A DNA stretch of 64,000 bases. Source: Lentinus brumalis. Lineage: Eukaryota > Basidiomycota > Agaricomycetes > Polyporales > Polyporaceae. The stretch spans positions 62,001 through 126,000 of the forward strand of contig MARA01000001.1 of assembly GCA_001792895.1 (NCBI GenBank). Reading direction: 5' to 3'. Each line of letters begins with the position of its first letter. Position 1 is the stretch's first letter. The position numbers were made by a program, and so were the translations under genes. Under the pieces are notes generated by a model, which was given only the letters and a program-made list of their open reading frames with translations, was not told the DNA's origin and ran no database searches. Below, piece by piece: positions 23,770 through 34,960 of this stretch.

Positions 23770-25072
23770 TCAATTCTGGTGTGAGAAGCACGTTGCAATC
23801 GGAGCGCTTACTTGAGTAGCACTGGCGCTCGGGAGGTTATCTGTCCCTGCAGAGTTCGGGCCTGCCTTGCTCTCGGACGTTGACGATACTGGCACAGCCT
23901 TGCGCTCCTGCTTGGGGATGTCGGCCGATCGTTGAGCGAGAGCGTAGCGGGCCAGTCCGCGTCGCATGACCCTAGTTGCCATGTATGTGAGCGGACGAAT
24001 GGACGACGTAGAAAACCACTTACGATCGGATGGCTCCCACCTCCTCGTACAACTCCAATGGACTCGGTATCTCCTCCTGAGTGAGGTGATTCGCTATGTC
24101 CAGCCATAAGTCCGCGAGTGGCAACAGAGGTGTCTCCGGGTCGGGGCTCCAGCCGAACACGTCGATCGAACCGAAGGGATTATGCGCATGATCGGAGACC
24201 GAAGTACCCGTTGAGAATGCGGATATATCGGACTCGGAGCTTGCACAAGAAGTTCCTGCCGAGGCGGTATCGGACGAAACGGAAGTAGATGACGCTGCTT
24301 TGAGGCGGATGGTGTTAGTACGGGTTGGAAGTGAAATAGGACGAGCGGTTTCGTTCGGAGGAACAGATGTCATGAGTCGTCGTATGGATGCCAGATGCCA
24401 GCATGTGGCGGAAACGACTTCCAACGGGACGCAGTCAACCTCATCCGTATCACGACCACGTGGACATAACGGGAGCGGTGTCGCTGATGGAGACTCTGGT
24501 CGATTATCTTGAAGTTCGGGATGCTTCGCCACAAACTCGACGGTGCGGTGGAAGTCGTCATCGAATCCCTCTTCTAAGGCCATTTCCTGGTCCGATGATA
24601 GGTTGATAGCTCCCTCGTGTTCGAATCCTATATCAGGTGTCCGCACCCGTATGCGCACAGGGTCACTCTCGAACCAATGTACACAGTTGGAGAATGGGAA
24701 GGAAGGATCCGGGTGTAAGGTCCTACGGCCACGTATCGAGTTGGGTGCGATCGGAAGGACCATATCAGAAGTGATACCTGTCTTGGCGACGGGTGGACGA
24801 GGAGTAGTAGCAATCGCCGTCACAACGTAACGGCACCACCTGCTGTACGGCATTGGGAGTTCGTCAGGCTGTGAAAGTGGTCAGGAGGGATACTGGAATA
24901 GACTATGTCATCAACGCACGCAATCCAAGTAGATCAGGTATTTCTTGGGATGAATCTTGGAGACCTCCTCCAAGGTCGCGGCATCATCAATCCCAAGATC
25001 TCGTACCATGCTTTGTGGATCAAATCGAATGACGGCGTAATGAGCTGGTGCCGGTGCTTGAAGCACGACCAT
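23770..25072 (-). CDS. Family B gene B24, unknown function
   Basis: Exons 25072-24920 (51 codons), 24868-24024 and 23971-23770 give about 399 aa. The N-box is 'HYAVIRFDPQSMVRDLGI...KKYLIYLDC'. The core has 'RWCRYVVTAIATT', 'GITSDMVLPIAPN', 'FPFSNCVHWF' and 'RIRVRTP'. A long Ser/Thr-rich linker leads to the C-box 'DVFGWSPDPETPLLPLADLWLDI' and the tail start 'VMRRGLARYALAQR', like B35, B38 and B41. Introns are in phases 0 and 2. A good donor (GTAAGC) at 23811 means that the last 14 residues read here could be intron and a further exon may lie downstream. It is head-to-head with A4. Confidence 0.8.
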
Positions 25073-25479
25073 GGCGAAGCCACGGGGACTGGGAACGATG
25101 TTTGTCTCGGGCAAGCGTGCTTTGGGAATGGCGAGCACTGCACAGCGACAGTGGACGCGGCGGAAGGAGGGGATTAGGAGAAAGCAGCGCCCGCGCAGCG
25201 GACTGCTAAGTATCGTCACCATTGTTTTCGCGTGTTAGGATATGTGGGCGGTTTAGCGCCGTGCCCCGTCCAGCCCGCGGGGCCGCTGGAGGCGCTGCAA
25301 AACCACACACCATCTGCATGGGCGCGCCCTAGCTCTGATAGCTCCCACCAGGCACCTCATGTAGCGGGTGTTGTATCTCACGCATTGAGCGGTCGCATCA
25401 TGAATGCCTTAAGTATGGCCGGGCCAAGCACGGACTTCAAGTCACGATCACCCACTCTTGCACTCTGACCCTTACCCCC
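25073..25479. promoter_or_regulatory. Divergent promoter of pair B24/A4
   Basis: A 407-bp shared promoter. It holds TGTTAGGATATGTGGGCGG (25233-25251), containing GTGGGCG at 25244-25250. A similar string, TGTTAGGTTATGTGGCAG, lies 241 bp upstream of the B41 start. Confidence 0.6.
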
Positions 25480-26964
25480 ATGGCCCCCGTTGCTCTCAAA
25501 GACTCTGCCTGCTTACACTGTACTCAGCCGAGTACTCAGCTATATTCTGTTGACGGCAAGAATTTCTTTCGCGGGGATATCGTCCAACTTCACGAAAGCG
25601 TTCATGCACCCATCCTCGCTGCTCTGGCGGACCCAAACAACAATCCTGCCGAGTCTACCTACAGCACGGGTAGCTATGACTCTTGCGTTACCTTAAATGG
25701 GAGGGTGAGACCCGCGCTCATGTGGAAGGGTATGCGACTACCAAGGGAGAGCCGATTTGTGCGGACTTCTCTGTGCACCACGTACAACAGTACATTCTAT
25801 CTCCGCAACATGCCTATCATACTTAGGGACCATTTCGCTGTCCCTATCTCTCCACACTGCGAGATCCGGGCTCAGGGACACCATCTGCATACTTCCCCCG
25901 AGTGGCAGAGGGATCACGCGTGGTTCATAGCCGTCGGCTTCCATTCGTCCGGCAGGGTGAAAGGTCACTGGAAATATCGAGACGAAACGGGCGAGCAACA
26001 GTCCAACCTTTCCTTTAAGGTGGAACCACGCAGCATCGGAGCCATCAACGAAATTTGCCGGCGGAGATGGCGGGCCTGGGGCGAACAGTGCAGAACCGAT
26101 CCGGCCTACTTAGTCTGGTGCCGATGGGAATATGAGGTGAGTGCGACGCTTCATCTGTCCGTGAATCAGGAGTCAATCCCCAGAAGATGTTCATGGATCC
26201 TGATCCCGATAAGTCTCGATGGAAGAGCTATCTCAAGGTCCCTCACACTTCCCCTGTTTTCCTTATCAAGCATGCTAACTCGTCTGTAAGTGGCGGGAAT
26301 CTCAACCTGATACGATGGACCTGTGGCTATCCGCAGGAATAAATGCATCACAGGACGCAAGAGATGAGCTTACGGTGAGTACATCACAGCACCGGAGCTC
26401 TCGGCATTGTTGGCGTGCTTCCTCACATTGATGTCCTGCGTAGGGCAATGCATATGACTCCCGCAGCTCGCACGATGGAGGAGCGGCATCAATCACAGAG
26501 GACAAAGAGCCTAAGGGTATAAGGAAAACAGGAAACGTCTGGGCAAGTCGGCCGTTGGTCAAACTTGCCATTCAAGCGCCTCGCATTGACGCAGGGCGTT
26601 GTTTCAGACCACCGTCGCAGGAATACCGAGTCCTCCCCTATCACAGCTCTGCAACGTAAGTCAAGCATTACGTACTTCGATCCCACATCCGCCATGCTAA
26701 TCAGAGGCACATAGGGCCCTCATGCGAACGGCGTCGATGTCAAGTTGCCACACGCCGCCGTGGAAGCGGTCACATTCCCAGCAGACATTCTGCCTGTACG
26801 ACACTTCTCCCTCTCTCTCTTTTCTACTCGAGCTCATGCGTTGCAAGCCTCGTCCAACTTCTCAAATTGCTCAGGGAAGGTCGTATGCTGCAGCCGTCAC
26901 GAACGATACATCGCAAGATGTCGTACGTAGCCCCGACGTTCCGACTCCATTCGTCACAATTTGA
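25480..26964 (+). CDS. Family A gene A4, unknown function
   Basis: Exon 1 (25480-26136, 219 codons) has 'CLHCTQP', 'RGDIVQLHESVHAPI', 'VRPALMW', 'LRNMPIILRDHFAVPISPH', 'HLHTSPEW' and an end rich in Trp and Cys. Exon 2 (26184-26237, 18 residues) and exon 3 (26291-26374, 28 residues) follow with phase-0 introns. An exon from 26444 is open to 26655. The last part, with possible exons at about 26717-26797 and 26852-26964, reads 'GRSYAAAVTND' close to the stop at 26964, the same tail motif as in A3. The exact joins after 26655 are not resolved because the phases do not fit simply. The A core is most like A2. The partner is B24. Confidence 0.7.
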
Positions 26965-27596
26965 CGTCGAGCATGGCTTATGATAGGGAACTAGACCGCG
27001 CGCAAAGACCCTTCCCGTGGTAAGTAGCCTGGTACTAGCAAGCCGTGTCTAGCCGGACTAACGTCATCAATAGCCGGTGCAATCGGTCACAGCGGGTCCG
27101 CCGAGGAAGCCACGAAGACGCGAGACAATACTAGTTGTACAAGCCCTTCAAGTGGGCAGGCGGCGATGAGGAACACGAGAGAAGGAGTTCAAGTTATTCG
27201 CGACAACCGGATGAAGCTAGCCCTTCCGCTCTATCCGAACTGTTGCGATGATACGCCCCTGGCAGGTGCAGTCTATGCACAATCTTCCTCCTGCGACTGT
27301 ACTATCTGTCCTGTGTAAAACTCGACGAGGACGCAATGTACGTAACGACTGACAATGTCTGGCATTGGTCAAGGCGAACGACCCGTAAACGGACATGTGA
27401 ATCGGGTATGGTCATTCTGCCGATAATTGTCGAGCTCAAGCTGCATGTCGAACAAAGTGGGAGTGCTGCTTTCAAAGAGGAATCCGGGTGCTACAAGTAC
27501 AAAGTGATATGTGATCCGACATGCGACATACTGAGAACTCTTGTGACGGACTCGCCACAACAAACTGCGGGCAAGTCCATAGCGAAAACGCGATTG
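26965..27596. other. Intergenic, no gene recognised
   Basis: Convergent 3' flanks of A4 and B28. No supported frame is seen. Confidence 0.5.
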
Positions 27597-28806
27597 TCAA
27601 TGCGACGGCTTTCCGCTGACATCTCCACACCTGCAGCTGTCTCCGACTCCGCCACAATGCAGGCAAGGACCTCCGCGACCTGAGCTTCCTTCCTGAGAAT
27701 GAATCAGCTTGGGGAAAGACGTCGACGGGACCGGAAGTGTCTGGGTGCACTGTGAAGAGTCCTGCACCGATCGTCTCTGGAGGGCTGCTATCATAATCCT
27801 GGTATGTCATGAGTCTACGTTAGGCCGAGCAAATGAGGAACCCAAGGACGACTTACAGCGCAATCGCTGCCTGCTCCTCGTAGAAGTCAACGGGACTGGG
27901 TATCTCCGCCGCGCTCAGGTGCTCTTCAAGGTCGAGCCACAGATCGACCAGTGGAAGAAACATCTCCTTGGGATCACGGTCCCACCCAAAAGGGTTCAGT
28001 GCGAAGAGCTGCTTGAGCTCCGCCAGATGGTCTGACGCTGCTGTCAAGCTTAGATGGTCGTCACCGTCATATTGGGTGTTTCCTAGATGAACGTCCGTTT
28101 CGTCGTCGTCGTCGTCGTGGTCCTGAAATTGGTGCCCGGGTGGCGGTATATAGTATGAGGGTGTGATGATGGGGGAGGGTAGCCCGCGCAAGATCGCTGA
28201 CGGAGGAGATGCAGAATGTCCCGCTTCCGCGTACTCCAAGTAAGACTCCATAGGTTCGAAGTCATTTGACCAACACCTCGATACGGCGAGGTGCTCTCGA
28301 GCGCCAACCGTTATGGCTTTTCCGCCGTCATAACCGGCCGGGTTGACCTTCACGCAGACCGACATTTTATTCTCTATCCAGAAGAAGCAGTTGTCGTAGG
28401 GGAACTTAGGACTTGCTTTAATGGGGTCGCGGCCTCTGAGGTGCTCGGTATTGGGATGAATAGGCATGACCATGTCCGGCGTGACACCGTTCTCCACGTC
28501 AGCCGGCCTGAGACAGGTGGCGACCGGCTTCACCGAGTAGCGACATTCCTTACTTTTCGGCATAGGCAGGTCTCTAGGCTGCAAATGAGACTTCAGTGGG
28601 TGCCGGAAACATGGATGTATCACAGAGAGGGTACTCACCGCCTCGAGGAAAACGAGGTACTTTTTACACTGCATGGACCTCGCTGCTTCAAGAGCGACTG
28701 GATCTTTCAACGGTTCGACCATCGCGAGGGGATCGATCCGTATCACCGCAAACTGCAATGCGTCGGGGAACAGGAGCTGTTGGTTCATGAGCGACGGATA
28801 GACCAT
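27597..28806 (-). CDS. Family B gene B28, unknown function (no A partner)
   Basis: Exons 28806-28639, 28578-27857 and 27798-27597 give about 363 aa. The N-box is 'QFAVIRIDPLAMVEPLKDP...KKYLVFLEA'. The core has 'ECRYSVKPVATCLRP', 'GVTPDMVMPIHPN', 'FPYDNCFFWI' and 'CVKVNPAGYD'. The linker carries a run of Asp coded by a GTC repeat on the plus strand (about 28099-28116). The C-box is 'NPFGWDRDPKEMFLPLVDLWLDLEEHL' and the tail start is 'LIMIAALQRRS'. The first intron (28638-28579) is in frame, so it can be mistaken for coding sequence. An in-frame ATG lies 12 codons further upstream at 28842. The conserved Trp of 'WCRY' is Glu here. Confidence 0.8.
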
Positions 28807-29201
28807 GGTGTGGCGGGTAGAGCCCAGAGTGGCGACGGTCACGTTGACTTCGAATTGAGAGCCTATAAATGCAGGCGAAGCGCACTTGGGAGGATCGTTG
28901 CGGAGAACAATAGAGAGAAAGGGTAGAGAATAGCGAGATTCGGAAGCCCGGTAGAGCTAAGGTGTCTGGTTCTGATGTTGTCTGTGAATATCGGCAGCCC
29001 TGGACAGGCTATGTCATCTTGTGTATCCTCCAGGTAGACATAGTGCGGGTTCATCGGAGACACGAACAATTACCTGACCAGACCAGAGCAACGCCAACGT
29101 GTCAGACTTGACGGTCGGCATCGCATGAGCGGAACAGGATAACCGGTCAGTAACCCGCATGTTGACCCGTCTAGATGTTCGGATCTTTATCGTCGTTCCC
29201 A
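28807..29201. other. Intergenic, no gene recognised
   Basis: Upstream of B28 and downstream of A5. The two genes read the same way, so this is not a divergent pair promoter. Confidence 0.5.
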
Positions 29202-30899
29202 CTCAGTTTCGCGGCGGTCGCTGCTGCCCCGCGCCCGCGCCTCTCCCCGCCTGCTTCTTGCCTCGGACTACAGCCTGCGCACACGACGGTCGCGCAGGTG
29301 ACCGATTCTGTGCAACCTGTGGCGTCTATTGGAATAAAGGTCAAAACATGCGCATCCCGTGGCAATCGCCGGATATAAACTCACGGGGGCGAGATCTGGA
29401 GACTCCGAGGCTGGAGGCGTCAGAGCGCTCCCATTTGCCACTTGGTGTGCACTCGTTGGTGCCGAGGTCCCGGGGCCGCGAATCGCAGTTGGTCGGCTCT
29501 GTGCAGTCTGGGGCATCTGATACGGTCAGAGAACAAACAATCTACGTATTGCAGTCACAGGATAAACTCACAGCGGGCAGACTCGGGAAGTCCGAGGCGG
29601 GAAGAGGCCCCGTAGTGGACGGCAGAGCGCTCCCATTGGCCACTCGTGGCGCAGCCGGTCGAGACCAGGCCGATTGCGGCGCGGACTTCCCAGGCACGGT
29701 AGAAGAACCTGCGGCGACGGGGACGTTTGCAGGAACGGAGGAAGTAGGAGGTGAAGATGGCTTGGCAGCGGGTCGTGCGCTCCCGTTACCAGCGTGCACT
29801 ATTGGCATCGGCGCGTTCGTGGTGCTCTGTACCGGCGCACCTCGGGCTCCGTGTGCCAAGGTGTTGGCTGGATTGCGAGTTGCCGACGTCGCCCAGGGTG
29901 TCAGTGGGCTTGGTAATGGTACACCACGATCAATCTGGCTCAGATGTTAACACAGCAAGTTCATTCGTGACGACCAAAGGAAAATGCGTACGGGAGATGT
30001 GATTGAAGGCGATCTCGCTGACGGAGTGGCGTTGCGTGTTCTCGAGGGCTGCGAGGCGAGTCTGAATTAGGAGATCACAGCATGAACGCTCAAATTCGGC
30101 TCACCGAGGAAGGGTTATAATGATGCAACTTGTTGCGGAAATCCTGTCAACAACCACACAAAAGAGGTCAACACAAAGACTCGGTGAGTGTCAATTTCGA
30201 TTTTTTCCGACTCACACTGTAATCGTTCCTGTACGTGTACAAACGCTGTGGGTCTTGTTCGCAACTCGCGACCCACTCATCCCACTTCTCTTCGACGATC
30301 TCGAGCAGCTTCATGCGCGTCTCGTGATCAATCGTGAAAGACGACTCCGAGTCCCAGCTGCTTCGATTGGCGTTCTTCCACCGACCCTTTGTGGGCTTCG
30401 TGGATGTGAACTGGCGGGCGATTAGCCAACCGTGGAGATCAGTCGCGTCCTTCTTTGAATGAGACCACTCCGGAGATGTGTGCAAATGAAAGACTCCCGC
30501 TTCGTCCTCCGCGATCGTGCTGTGTGGGTATACCGCGATGCAGAAGAACTGGAGGACGAGAGGCAGATGGCTCCGGAGGCGGTAGTCGCCTTCGTACGTT
30601 GCTAGGAGCAGTACGACCGTTTCCTCCGATCCGTCTGGCGATTCAATCGGTCGGTGCTCGAGCACGATGGCAGGACGTCCGCCTCGACCGTTGTCAAGCC
30701 AAACGCGCGAGCCATTGCTGAGGTTCGAACCTCTGCGAGAGCTCGCGTCACGGTGCCGGTTGTTGAGGACGTGGTGGAAGATAGGGACATGGACAGAGTC
30801 TTGGATGGCGATGATGTCGCCGGGATTGTACGTGTCGCAGTCGGCGTCTGGGATGTGCTCTTCGTTCACCAAAGCTTGGCAGCGAGAGCAATTGGCCAT
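29202..30899 (-). CDS. Family A gene A5, unknown function
   Basis: Exon 1 (30899 to about 30216) has 'CSRCQAL', 'NPGDIIAIQDSVHVPIF', 'GRPAIVL', 'LPLVLQFFCIAVYPH', 'FHLHTSPEW' and a closing region with 'W..W...C'. One or two small exons lie between 30144 and 30000, but their phases are ambiguous. Then come a long Ala/Pro/Ser-rich exon (to about 29570), a similar shorter exon (about 29516-29388) and a last exon ending at the TGA 29204-29202, which reads 'RPSCAQAVVRGKK' and a basic Gly/Arg end. The two middle exons are tandem duplicates of each other (shared 'VANGSAL'). It is head-to-head with B31. Confidence 0.7.
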
Positions 30900-31379
30900 G
30901 ACAGATAGGATTGCGATGCGGAGAGATTGGAACAGTCACGGACTCATGAGTTGAGAATCAGGAGGGGAGACAGGAAGTCGAGTGCATGCTCGCCGACTCG
31001 GATGAACATACAATGAGTCAATGCCGAGGACAAAGAATGCCGTAATAGTCGGGCGAAGAAGCAGATGAGAAGGCGGCCCTTCCCGTGTCGAACATGTGGA
31101 CCACGTGGTCGCGCTGGTGGGCGTCGGGCGAGTCGACCGGCGACCATGCGTCCCTATCGTCCTCGCATCTTCTGTAGGGATGCTGGAGGTTCGTATGAAG
31201 GTGTGAGCTGTAGCAGTACTTACGACGAAGTGATGTCGTGGCAAGTCGCAGGAACTCGATCAAGTTCGTGGGAATATGCTGCTGCTGCCTTATGGGCGCC
31301 CTTACCGCATAGCCATCGTGGCTTCCAACCACCACCATCTCTAACACACCTGGTTGCTCGGGCCTTCTTGCCGACTTCG
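30900..31379. promoter_or_regulatory. Divergent promoter of pair A5/B31
   Basis: A 480-bp shared promoter, the longest of the five, with GTGGGCG at 31117-31123 (+). The frame continuous with B31 exon 1 is open back to 31065, but paralogues place the start at 31380. Confidence 0.6.
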
Positions 31380-33414
31380 ATGTCAATGAAGGTGTCTTCG
31401 TTCCCGAAAGCAAGACGCTTCGCGGTGGTCCGCATGGACCCAGTCGCGATGGTGGAACATCTACAGGATCCACTAGCGACGGGGGCGGCCAAGGAGATGC
31501 GTACGCAGAAGTACTTAGTGTACTTAGATTTTGTGAGTGTCATCATGTCTCGTCTATGCTGTTGTCTGACAATTTTGCAGCCTCAGGATCTCCCTATGCC
31601 AGACAGCGAATACTGCCGGTATCGTGTCAACGTGGTCGCCACAGAACTACGTCCGGCCGTCCCAGAAAAGGGAATCTCAAGGGACATGGTGATCCCTATC
31701 CATCCCAACACCCAACATGCTCGAGCTGGTGCGAAGGTCACAGTTACCCCCGCCTTCCCCTTCTCGAACTGCTACTTTTGGATTGACGGACGTCTGTCTC
31801 TTCGTGTTCGCGTCAGTCGCGACCGCAGATACGACAACGACAAGGCGTATCAGCTCAGCATTCCGCAACATGTCTCTCTCTCCGACGCTTTTGAGCACGA
31901 CTTTGCTCGTATCAACCGCTTCTGGCGCGAGAGGCATACCGTGTACGCTGAGGAGCACATTGTCGAGGTTTCTAGCTTGACAACATTCGGGGAACCTGAT
32001 GACGTCTTATTCGCGGCCATGTCCTCTTCCTTCTACACCGAAGAGTCTGCCTTGGCCGAAGAGTTCGACTCTTCTCCCGACTTCAGCCACGAAAGAGACT
32101 CTTCTCCGAGCAGCACGCCGCCTGTTCCTCCATCTATCACAGATCTTCTGTCGATGAACCTCTTCGGGTGGGACGAGGACCCGAGCTTCCAGTTCATCCC
32201 ACTCGTCGACCTCTGGCTGGACCTTGACGAACATCTCACCGAAAGCTCTATACCAAACCCGGTAGGTTTGTGGAAAGAGCAGGAGAAGGTTGGCTTGTGA
32301 GTTTTCGTCCACTGTCATACCCGGGACCGCGTGTACTGAAACTCTCTCAGGATCATCAAGGACTCGCTGGAGAGGAGTCTCGTCTCGTTGAGCCGCACCG
32401 ACCACAGCCGTCCTCTGGACGATCCGGGTGTTTCCGGCAGACATGTCTCGAAGTCACAGTCGAGAGGACGTAGTGAGCGCCGACCGGTGCAGAAAAGCCC
32501 GTCGGTGACTGTCACTCAGAGGTGCGAACCTCTGATACTGTTCAATGAGAGCATACTGATGTCCTCCGAGCAGTAAACCCGTGTCTGCGCTCGCACCAAC
32601 GCGTCCCCCACCATCTACCATCACACAAGACTACCGCAGCTGGTTGGGTGACATCCGCCACCATGATGCGGTCGCCCTTGCAACACCGCCTGCGGAGGAA
32701 ACGCTGCACGGTGTAGCATCTGTGCGCTCTCCTGAAAGCCGTGCCGCTGATGCCTCACCCGCGCCGACGTATTCGACCCACGCCACCTCCATGACGCCGC
32801 CTGCCTCCTATGCGAGCCTGCTCAAGGATGCCGGTGCACCTGCGCCTCGTCCTTCCGGCGGCTTGAGAGCGGCGGTGTGGCCAACGCAGCATCCGTCTCC
32901 CCTCCTGGAGATGGCAGCTTCGACGTCACTCCGCCAAGGTCGGTCACGGAAGCGAGCCGTCAAGGACGGACGACGGGCTGAGGACCGCGAGCGCACAGGA
33001 CGACCTCAGCGGGGCCGTGGCTCACGCTCTTCGCAAAGCGGTACAGGCCCAAGTTCACGCTCGAACACGGTCGTCCACTCCTACTCGTTCTCGTACGTGC
33101 AGGAGACCGTCATCCAGGGAAGCATACGCCACCATGATCCGTGTACGAGCCCCGAGGACGGCCGGCTGCCCGCGAAGGAGCGTCCTGTTCCGAGTCAGAG
33201 CAGGGGCAGCGGGATGAAGGGCCGTCCGACTTCGAGCCGCACGGACCCAGCCTCTGACAACTCGCGGGAGCTCGCGCGGTTCATGACGGGTGTGCGGCTT
33301 TCGGGGAAGATGAGCCACTTGACGGCTTTCCGTGCCGACGATCTACACGCTGGGAAGAATGTTACTGGGCGTCCGTCGGCGTCGGCGAACGCGAGGCGTG
33401 GCAGGGCTGCTTAA
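31380..33414 (+). CDS. Family B gene B31, unknown function
   Basis: Exons 31380-31532 (51 codons), 31581-32296, 32351-32521 and 32574-33414 give about 626 aa, the longest B model. The N-box is 'RFAVVRMDPVAMVEHLQDP...QKYLVYLDF'. The core has 'EYCRYRVNVVATELRP', 'GISRDMVIPIHPN', 'FPFSNCYFWI' and 'RVRVSRDRRYDNDKA'. The C-box is 'NLFGWDEDPSFQFIPLVDLWLDLDEHL' and the tail start is 'IIKDSLERSL'. The last exon is disordered, carries 'PASYASLLKDAG' at about residue 445, and then an Arg/Ser-rich end. Introns are in phases 0, 2 and 2. A further intron inside the last exon is possible. It pairs with A5. Confidence 0.8.
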
Positions 33415-33666
33415 GGCTATCGTGAGTCAGTCGTATTTGCGTCCGTGTCGCTTGTCTCTTGTTGTATATCCCTTGAAATGTCATACCCACTGCTGTATCA
33501 TTCACATGCGTTCGCGTCATGTACTATTACAGATTACTTACCCTTGATGGATGGCTCTTCGCAAGCGCACTTTATCTGTTTGGAAGAAGCTGGGAAAGAT
33601 TGACTGCGACAATCGGTGCTATTTTATTTCGAGTCCTATGCTATCCCCTCACACGTTTACAGACAC

Positions 33667-34960
33667 CTACGGCACATTTTCCAGACCCACGGCAGAAACA
33701 TACTGATGTTCCTCAAGCTCCCGGGCGTGTGGCGGAGGCACGTAATTGTCTCGAAGATCGCGCCACAGGTTCCCAACTATCGTTTTCCAGTGTGCGGCCT
33801 CCGGTGTGCGTGGCCAGTAGTAGGTCTTCCTCGTATCCACGGGGAGCTCCACGTCGCTGACTGGATGCTTCTCCTTGATTTGACTTGGTGTCAGCTGGGA
33901 GACCACAAACCTTTCAAGACCTCGTTCGATGATTCTGCACGTCGTGTGAGATATACATTGCGCAACGAGACGACGAAGTGACTCACTTTTTGATCTGAAT
34001 GATCTCCTCTTGCAGATCCAGCGGGCTCGGTATCTCATGCTCCTTGAGATGCTGCTCGATGTCGAGCCACACATCCACCAAAGGGATAATCGCTGTGGCG
34101 GAGTCGGGGTCCCACCCGAAGACATCCATAGCAGCCGCCGAGACCGAGGTGGCTGGAGTCATAGTAGATTTCCCAGTTTGATTGCAATCGAAGAGGTCTC
34201 CCGAAGAGCCACAAGGGCTTCGCTGGGACTCATCATCGGTCTCTGAGGGAAGCGCGGAATTTCGCAGACGCCTCTGCGTAACGAGCCGAAGATATGTGTT
34301 GGTGAGGGCGGGCGCCGCCGTATTCACCTCCTCAGCTGATGCAGCGACGTCGATAGCAGAGGAGGCCTCAGCCGGCTGTAGTGGTCCGGCGGACGGATTG
34401 AAGTCTCTAGGGCGAGAAGAGGCGATGTGCGTGAAATCTGCGCTAAACCTGTCCTTGATTGCGCTGTGCTCGGCTGGTGATAACCTGATGGCGCCCTCAT
34501 GCTCAACGCCTTCCTCATGGACACGCACGCGCACCGAGGTGCTGGTCTGTATCCAGTGGTAGCAGTTCGAGTATGGGAAGGGCGCCTTAGGGTGAACTGG
34601 ACGGCGATCATCGGTGTGGGACTTGTTGGGCGCAATCGGGACGACCATATCGGAAGTGATACCGTGCGCCGCATCCGGGGGTCGCAGCGTGGTCCCTATC
34701 GGAGACACTCTGTAACGACAACATCTCACTTGCGCCATAGGGAGCTCATCCGGCTGTGTAAGAGTTACATCAGTGATTACAATCAACGTCGGACGACGAG
34801 AACGTACCCAATCGAGATACACCAAGTATTTCTTCACCGACATCTGTCGGACCTCATCAAGGGTTGCAGCATCATCAAGCCCAAGGTCTTTGACCATAGC
34901 TTCGGGGTCCATACGAAGCACGGCGTAGTGGAAAGGTAGAGGTGCTACCGCTCGAACCAT
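33667..34960 (-). CDS. Family B gene B35, unknown function (no A partner)
   Basis: Exons 34960-34808 (51 codons), 34753-33987 and 33934-33667 give 395 aa with a clean stop. The N-box is 'HYAVLRMDPEAMVKDLGL...KKYLVYLDW'. The core has 'RCCRYRVSPIGTTLRP', 'GITSDMVVPIAPN', 'FPYSNCYHWI' and 'RVRVHEEGVEHEGAI'. A block 'TYLRLVTQRRL' in the linker is shared with B38, B41 and (as 'MYRQIAEQRGL') B3, which marks a subfamily. The C-box is 'DVFGWDPDSATAIIPLVDVWLDI' and the tail 'IIERGLERFVVSQ..PSQIKEKHPVSD' is partly conserved in B38 and B41. No A-like gene lies upstream. Confidence 0.85.

Noticed and set aside
28091..28926. Plus-strand frames opposite B28 and other B genes
   Set aside because: They are shadows in the complementary frame of conserved B exons; the minus-strand reading carries the family motifs.
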